Source: JBAYVY01 sp041674345 (GTDB lineage: Bacteria; Planctomycetota; Phycisphaerae; Phycisphaerales; Zrk34). From it: a stretch of DNA of 9,568 nt. The notes beneath the pieces were generated by a model. The model ran no database searches. It saw nothing but the letters and a program-made list of their open reading frames with translations, and had not been told where the DNA came from. Of the stretch, positions 6,497-9,568 are shown in pieces. The translations under genes and the position numbers were made by a program. The DNA lies in the NCBI GenBank assembly GCA_041674345.1, contig JBAYVY010000124.1, positions 1 to 9,568 on the forward strand, in the 5' to 3' direction. Position 1 is the stretch's first letter. Every line of letters starts with the position of its first letter.

Positions 6497-7301
6497 GCAA
6501 CACGATGATGAACGTCGCGCCCCTGGAAGTGGATTCAACGGTGATCGTTCCCCCGGCCCGTTCGATCAGGTCGCGGCAAACCGTCAGGCCCAGACCCGTG
6601 CCCTTGGGCTGTACGCCGGTCTCAGCCCCCTGCCGCTGCGTGACGAACGGCTCGAATAAATGCGGCAACACATCGGCGGGAATGCCCGGCCCGGTGTCGG
6701 CGATCGTCAACTGAACGCGGCGATCATCCATTCCGGGAACCTCCAACGCCCTGGCGGTGACGGCGAGTGTACCGCCCTTCCGGTCGGTTGAGCCGCGCAT
6801 CGCCTGCCAGGCGTTCAAAATGAGATTGAGCAGCACCTGCTGAAGCGAGATGGCGGGGATGGCGAGGTACAGATTGTCGGGCACATCGCGGCGAATCGTG
6901 ATGCGATCCTTGGCCGGGTCGCGCGCCAGACAGTGAAAGGTTTCATCGAGCACGGTCGCCAGATGAGCCGGATGGGCCGGGCTGTCATCGGTTGGGTTGC
7001 GCGTGAAGCCGAGCATGGAGGCAACGATGTGGGCGGCTTTTTCGGCGTTCTGCTGCGCCTTGGTCAACGCCTTGCGGGTCAGCTCCGCATCGGGCGGATC
7101 GGCGGCGAGGGCCATCTGGCTGTAGCTGAGGATCGGCGTGAGCAGGTTGTTGAACTCATGCGCGATGATGGCGGCGATCGTGCCCAGCGACGCCAGGCGA
7201 TGCGACCGGGCGATGTGCCGCTGCATCAGGTCCAGCCGCCGCTGAACGGTTTCAAGCTGATCGAGCAGATCGGCGACTTGTTGGAGTTGCGGTTCGGACA
7301 T
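6441..7301 (-). CDS. Soluble sensor histidine kinase
   Basis: This 286-residue cytoplasmic two-component kinase would autophosphorylate a histidine and pass the phosphate to a response regulator, which is not in the window. Residues 1-38 form a probable coiled coil (LLDQLETVQRRLDLMQRHI). The HisKA H-box is IIAHEFNNLLTPI (45-57, phosphorylated H48). The ATPase domain has the N-box NLILNAWQAM (159-168), G1 DTGPGIP (202-208), F-box LFEPF (215-219) and G2 GTGLGL (234-239). There is no membrane segment and no PAS or GAF sensor domain, so the input must come from a partner or through the coiled coil. The arrangement resembles NtrB-type kinases without their PAS domain. Residues 272-286 (PRPPEVKEAMRDER) are encoded by the GC-rich repeat at 6441-6496 and follow the natural end of the fold (IIVLP), so the tail looks repeat-derived. 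The start ATG 7299-7301 lies just below a promoter. Confidence 0.88.
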   Translation of the reverse strand: MSEPQLQQVADLLDQLETVQRRLDLMQRHIARSHRLASLGTIAAIIAHEFNNLLTPILSYSQMALAADPPDAELTRKALTKAQQNAEKAAHIVASMLGFTRNPTDDSPAHPAHLATVLDETFHCLARDPAKDRITIRRDVPDNLYLAIPAISLQQVLLNLILNAWQAMRGSTDRKGGTLAVTARALEVPGMDDRRVQLTIADTGPGIPADVLPHLFEPFVTQRQGAETGVQPKGTGLGLTVCRDLIERAGGTITVESTSRGATFIIVLPAPGPRPPEVKEAMRDER

Positions 7302-7311
7302 CGTGTGGGAT

Positions 7312-7340
7312 TTTGTACGAAGCGTCGATTAACGCTGCAA
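7312..7340 (-). promoter_or_regulatory. Promoter of the histidine kinase, near-leaderless
   Basis: Read on the minus strand, TTGCAG (7340-7335) and TACAAA (7317-7312) are 17 bases apart, a good -35/-10 pair. The ATG at 7301 begins ten bases below the -10 box, which leaves a leader of only a few bases and no room for a Shine-Dalgarno site. None is seen. Confidence 0.5.
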
Positions 7341-7545
7341 CATTTTAACTGCAAACGACATGGGCCGATGGCAACGGTCGGCCGGGTGGCGTGGGCATCA
7401 CACCTTCGGCGCAAACCGGCAACCGCGCGGCCGAACACCGACCGCCGAGGGTCATATCGGCAATTAACGGGTTCCCCCATCACCCCAACCCCGTTCACCA
7501 CCGCCCCGAACCCAAGGCAACCGCATTCTCCGCGTTGAGTGGTGA

Positions 7546-7613
7546 GTTTGCGGTTTGCGGTCAAGGGTCCATGCGATGTTCGTTTTTTTAACCGCAAACG
7601 GCAAATCGCAAAC
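7546..7613. repeat. Inverted simple repeat GTTTGCGGTTTGCGGT / ACCGCAAAC
   Basis: GTTTGCGGTTTGCGGT (7546-7561) is answered on the other strand by ACCGCAAACGGCAAAT (7591-7606, 14 of 16 paired) and then CGCAAAC. The innermost GTTTGCGGT/ACCGCAAAC pair is perfect over nine bases, with a 29-base loop ending in a run of seven T. It belongs to the text-like spacer repeats and could also work as a terminator-like hairpin. Confidence 0.5.
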
Positions 7614-7964
7614 TTCATCGAGCCGGAGAATGCGGCTGCCCTGGCCCCGAACCGTGGCCCACACTCGCAGTTCCACAACGATCACAGCCCGACACACAAA
7701 CAACCATCTCCGCACGAAATGTCTAACGATTTGAAGATTAATTAGATATGACAAATATTGCCAATGATAAATGAAGTTCGTTCACTTAAATACATCGTTC
7801 GATGCATGGATGTGGATCAGATTGGAGTGTCAACCGGTACGGCAATACGCGACACGACGCATCCCATATGGAAATCGGGAATGATTGGAACGCCGACGGA
7901 CGCACCTGGCGAGGCGTATCATAATGGACCGTCGAGATTTTTTCGGCCCGGTTGTCAGCAACGG

Positions 7965-7980
7965 CGTTCCACGTGGAACG
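7965..7980. promoter_or_regulatory. parS centromere site 1
   Basis: CGTTCCACGTGGAACG is a perfect 16-bp palindrome. The inner 14 bases GTTCCACGTGGAAC fit the bacterial parS consensus (TGTTNCACGTGNAACA), the loading site for the ParB clamp. It lies 253 bases before parB. Confidence 0.88.
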
Positions 7981-8076
7981 TTGCGAACCGAGAGAAACAT
8001 TTGAATCAACCGGATTCGTGGTGTTTCAAAGGAACGCCGCTGATTCCGTGTGGCATCGAGAGGGTGGCAAAGTGTT

Positions 8077-8092
8077 GGTTCCACGTGGAACA
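8077..8092. promoter_or_regulatory. parS centromere site 2
   Basis: GGTTCCACGTGGAACA holds the same inner 14-bp palindrome GTTCCACGTGGAAC as site 1, with the consensus 3' A. The centres of the two sites are 112 bases apart. The position just upstream of parB suits ParB loading and perhaps feedback on parB transcription. Confidence 0.88.
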
Positions 8093-8232
8093 TGGAACAT
8101 GGGGGTTGGCAAGGGGTGAATGGGGCGGTAAACTGGCGACGTTGTCATATGGGATATGATTTGTGATCCTGTTGAAGCGTTGATCGCGAATGATTGATCG
8201 GTAACGGATGCCGCTCGCGGCAGGGAGGCCTC

Positions 8233-9309
8233 ATGTCCAAGGCGAAAAAGCCCCGGTTGGGTCGCGGTTTGAGTTCTTTGATGTCCATTCCGGTGGCTGT
8301 GAATCCGCCGGTGGAAGTCGCTTCGGGGAAGATAGCACCGACACAAGTCACATCCCCGGATGTCACGTCGCCCGATGTCGCAGCGTCGTCAGGCCTGTCG
8401 GAGCATCGGGAAGCACCGGCTGGTTCTCTGAAAACCGCGGAAAGGATGGCGGAAGCAGGGGGGTTGATTTATCTGGCGATCGATGCCATTCGCGCCAATC
8501 CGCATCAGCCGCGGCAGGCATTCGATCCTGAAGCGTTGCAGCGACTGGCGGAATCCATCCGGCAGGACGGCCTGATGCAACCCATTGTCGTCCGCCCCCG
8601 GAAGGAAGACCCCCGGAAGTTGGATGGCGCGACGGCGCGGTACGAGATTGTGGCCGGTGAGCGGCGCTGGCGGGCGGGTCAACTGGCGGGTCTGTCGCAA
8701 TTGCCCGCCATTGTGCGTGACCTGTCCGATCAACAGATGGCGGAATGGGCGCTGATCGAAAACCTCCAGCGCGAAGACCTCAACCCCATGGAACGGGCCG
8801 AGGCCTTCCGGGGCCTGATCGACCAGTTCGGCCTCACCCACGAACAAGTCGCAGACCGCGTCGGCATTGAACGCTCAACGATTTCTAATACATTGCGATT
8901 ACTAGATTTACATAATGACATCCAACAGATGCTTCGTCACAATCAGTTGTCGGCTGGTCATGCGAAGGCGTTGTTGGGGCTGGTCGATCCGATGTCGCAG
9001 TTGGGCATGGCGCGGAGAGCGATGGCGGGGGGGTGGTCGGTTCGCATGGTCGAAGCGGCGGTCAAGCGCGTGACCGGGGGTGGGGATTCCGGGGGCGCCC
9101 CCGGAAGTGGGGCGGAACTGTCTCGCAAACTTCCGGGGGGGCGCTCGGCGCACATCGCCGACCTGGAACAGCAGATCGCGGCCCAGTTGAAGACGAAGGT
9201 CCACATCAAGTCCGGCCGACGCAAGGGTTCGGGCACGCTGAGCATCGACTTCTACAACCTCGACCAGTTCGACGAACTGCTGGGCAAACTGGGAGTGCGG
9301 ATTGATTGA
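8233..9309 (+). CDS. parB: Chromosome-partitioning protein ParB (CTP-dependent DNA clamp)
   Basis: The protein has 358 residues. ATG 8233 is chosen because AGGGAGG (8222-8228) precedes it and MSKAKKPRLGRGLSSLM is the standard ParB opening; RLGRGLSSLM (8-17) is the ParA-contact motif. Residues 18-75 are a disordered linker with a VTSPDV repeat. The CTP-binding ParB/Srx domain has NPHQPR (89-94), GLMQPIVVRP (113-122), GERRWRAGQ (142-150) and ENLQREDLNPME (176-187). The HTH (201-250) recognises parS: EQVADRVGIERSTISNTLRLL. The C-terminal dimerisation domain is 310-358. ParB loads at parS, closes on CTP and slides to spread; with ParA it segregates the replication origin region. parA is not adjacent, which is unusual. 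Two extra segments, 123-135 (between RP and RYEIVAGERR) and 282-303, are encoded by CCCCCGGAAG repeats. An AT-rich patch (8878-8940) interrupts the HTH coding region. Confidence 0.95.
   Translation: MSKAKKPRLGRGLSSLMSIPVAVNPPVEVASGKIAPTQVTSPDVTSPDVAASSGLSEHREAPAGSLKTAERMAEAGGLIYLAIDAIRANPHQPRQAFDPEALQRLAESIRQDGLMQPIVVRPRKEDPRKLDGATARYEIVAGERRWRAGQLAGLSQLPAIVRDLSDQQMAEWALIENLQREDLNPMERAEAFRGLIDQFGLTHEQVADRVGIERSTISNTLRLLDLHNDIQQMLRHNQLSAGHAKALLGLVDPMSQLGMARRAMAGGWSVRMVEAAVKRVTGGGDSGGAPGSGAELSRKLPGGRSAHIADLEQQIAAQLKTKVHIKSGRRKGSGTLSIDFYNLDQFDELLGKLGVRID
8595..8620 (+). repeat. Tandem CCCCCGGAAG repeat inside parB
   Basis: CCCCCGGAAG occurs at 8595-8604 and again at 8610-8619, a 15-base period that preserves the frame (PRKED/PRKLD). 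It encodes an extension of the loop between the QPIVVRP strand and the RYEIVAGERR strand of ParB. Confidence 0.7.
9087..9141. repeat. 20-bp GC palindrome and inverted copy of CCCCCGGAAG inside parB
   Basis: TTCCGGGGGCGCCCCCGGAA (9087-9106) is a perfect palindrome. A further copy, ACTTCCGGGGG, follows at 9129-9139 in opposite orientation to the CCCCCGGAAGT at 9098-9108. The block encodes the Gly/Pro/Ser linker between the ParB HTH and dimerisation domains (DSGGAPGSGAELSRKLPGG). Confidence 0.7.
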
Positions 9310-9327
9310 CCCCCGGCCCCCGGAAGT
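9310..9327 (+). repeat. Third copy of the 18-mer CCCCCGGCCCCCGGAAGT, directly after parB
   Basis: This copy is identical over all 18 bases to 6411-6428 and to the complement of 6469-6486. It begins on the base after the parB stop codon. No partner arm is seen here, so it is a solo unit. Confidence 0.7.
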
Positions 9328-9493
9328 TTTCGCTCATGGGAAATCGGCGAATATATCTGGTTGGGCAATCGTTTCGTATGGTACACTGACCCAAACAGTG
9401 CGGGTGGTTTCCCAAACAGCGAGAGCCGAAGGAATCGTACATGCAATCATGGCTAGTGTTTTGTCATGTCTAATGTTTAGGATTGCCGATGAA

Positions 9494-9530
9494 CCTGCTG
9501 TCCGGCGAGGGTCGCCGGGGAATCAGCAGG
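9494..9530 (+). promoter_or_regulatory. Hairpin overlapping the transposase ribosome binding site
   Basis: CCTGCTG (9494-9500) pairs with CAGCAGG (9524-9530), and CCGGCGA (9502-9508) pairs with TCGCCGG (9512-9518), giving a 14-bp stem in two blocks with a GGG loop and a small internal bulge. The outer 3' arm contains the first AGG of the AGGGAGG Shine-Dalgarno site (9528-9534), so folding would hide part of it. This resembles the translation-blocking hairpins that limit transposase synthesis from outside transcripts. Confidence 0.55.
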
Positions 9531-9539
9531 GAGGCACCG

Positions 9540-9568
9540 ATGCGTAAGAAATATGTGGTTCGTTTGTC
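9540..9568 (+). CDS. IS630-family transposase, first nine codons only
   Basis: The gene runs off the window. ATG 9540 follows AGGGAGG (9528-9534) by five bases, an excellent ribosome binding site. The nine complete codons read MRKKYVVRL. This matches the characteristic opening (M-K/R-K-K-Y-x-V-x-L) of IS630-family transposases, whose N-terminal helix-turn-helix binds the element ends and whose DDE domain cuts and joins at TA. Nine residues alone cannot prove the family. The upstream hairpin and the lack of any other candidate support a mobile-element gene. Confidence 0.6.

Larger units (their letters stand above)
7302..8232. other. 930-base gene-poor spacer between the divergent kinase and parB genes
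   Basis: No convincing gene is seen. From the kinase side it holds the kinase promoter (7312-7340), a TTTGCGG-type inverted repeat (7546-7613), an AT-rich patch (about 7717-7800) in otherwise GC-rich DNA, a single DnaA-box-like TGTGGATCA (7811-7819), two parS sites (7965-7980 and 8077-8092) and the ribosome binding site of parB (8222-8228). A TATGAT at 8155-8160 might be a -10 box for parB, but it lacks a good -35. Open frames through 7758-8159 run across both parS palindromes and are unlikely to be coding. Confidence 0.55.
9382..9568 (+). mobile_element. 5' end of a probable IS630-family insertion sequence
   Basis: The start of an IS630-like transposase gene lies at 9540. IS630/Tc1-mariner elements insert at TA, so the TACACTGACCCAAACAGTG at 9382-9400, which resembles the terminal sequences of such elements, is a candidate left end. 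The right end is outside the window, so the terminal inverted repeat and the TA duplication cannot be verified; the boundary is a guess. Confidence 0.42.

Noticed and set aside
7758..8159. Open frame of 133 codons with a TTG start in the parB upstream spacer
   Set aside because: It has no ribosome binding site, runs straight through both parS palindromes, shows no recognisable motif, and a comparable open frame exists on the opposite strand.
7302..8232. Replication origin
   Set aside because: There is an AT-rich patch and parS nearby, but only one near-consensus DnaA box and no dnaA, dnaN or gidB gene in the window.
4162..9393. Shared 13-mer GTACACTGACCCA at 4162-4174 and at 9381-9393, considered as a trace of the same mobile element
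   Set aside because: One such match is expected by chance in a window of this size, and the first copy lies within the conserved RTLTHLYN coding remnant.
1..9568. tRNA, rRNA or CRISPR array
   Set aside because: No cloverleaf-like conserved arms, rRNA segments or regularly spaced direct repeats were seen on either strand.

Overview
The window looks like a bacterial chromosome segment, most likely from a planctomycete-type organism (Planctomycetota, perhaps Phycisphaerae). This is inferred from three things. Gene-free spacers carry text-like simple repeats (GATTTCTGATTTG, ATTGCACATTGAACAT, GTTTGCGGTTTGCGGT) that I associate with planctomycete genomes. There is a secreted squalene-cyclase-like toroid protein of a kind common in that group. 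Promoters appear to sit directly against start codons. No rRNA, tRNA or CRISPR array is visible.

Layout. 1-280: 3' end of rsmE (16S rRNA m3U1498 methyltransferase), then a 13-bp hairpin. 347-1527: a secreted prenyltransferase/squalene-oxidase-repeat protein whose full signal peptide is only recovered if translation begins at an AUC codon. 1736-5960: a defence-like block. It holds a DNA methyltransferase (1771-3267), a PD-(D/E)xK-type putative restriction endonuclease (3270-4091), a short remnant matching the C-terminus of an MmeI-type (COG1002-like) DNA methyltransferase (4110-4250), and an AAA+ ATPase with MCM-like features (4251-5960) whose ATG directly follows the remnant's stop codon. The first ~22 codons of the 1771 gene resemble the N-terminus of the same MmeI-type family. 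The simplest reading is that a type II restriction-modification pair replaced the interior of an MmeI-type methyltransferase gene. The pair would have taken over its promoter and start codon and left its tail coupled to the ATPase.

5961-6440 is a spacer with simple repeats. 6441-7301 (minus strand) is a soluble orphan sensor histidine kinase with a near-leaderless promoter. 7302-8232 is a long gene-poor spacer with an AT-rich patch and two parS centromere sites. 8233-9309 is parB (chromosome segregation CTPase), with no parA in view. From about 9382 to the end lies the 5' end of a probable IS630-family insertion sequence, including a hairpin that overlaps the transposase ribosome binding site.

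A GC-rich 10-mer, CCCCCGGAAG, occurs seven times in two clusters (6.4 kb and 8.6-9.3 kb). It encodes the tail of the histidine kinase and two loop or linker insertions in ParB, so it looks like a dispersed mini-repeat that has entered coding sequence. All family assignments come from reading motifs by eye; no database search was run.
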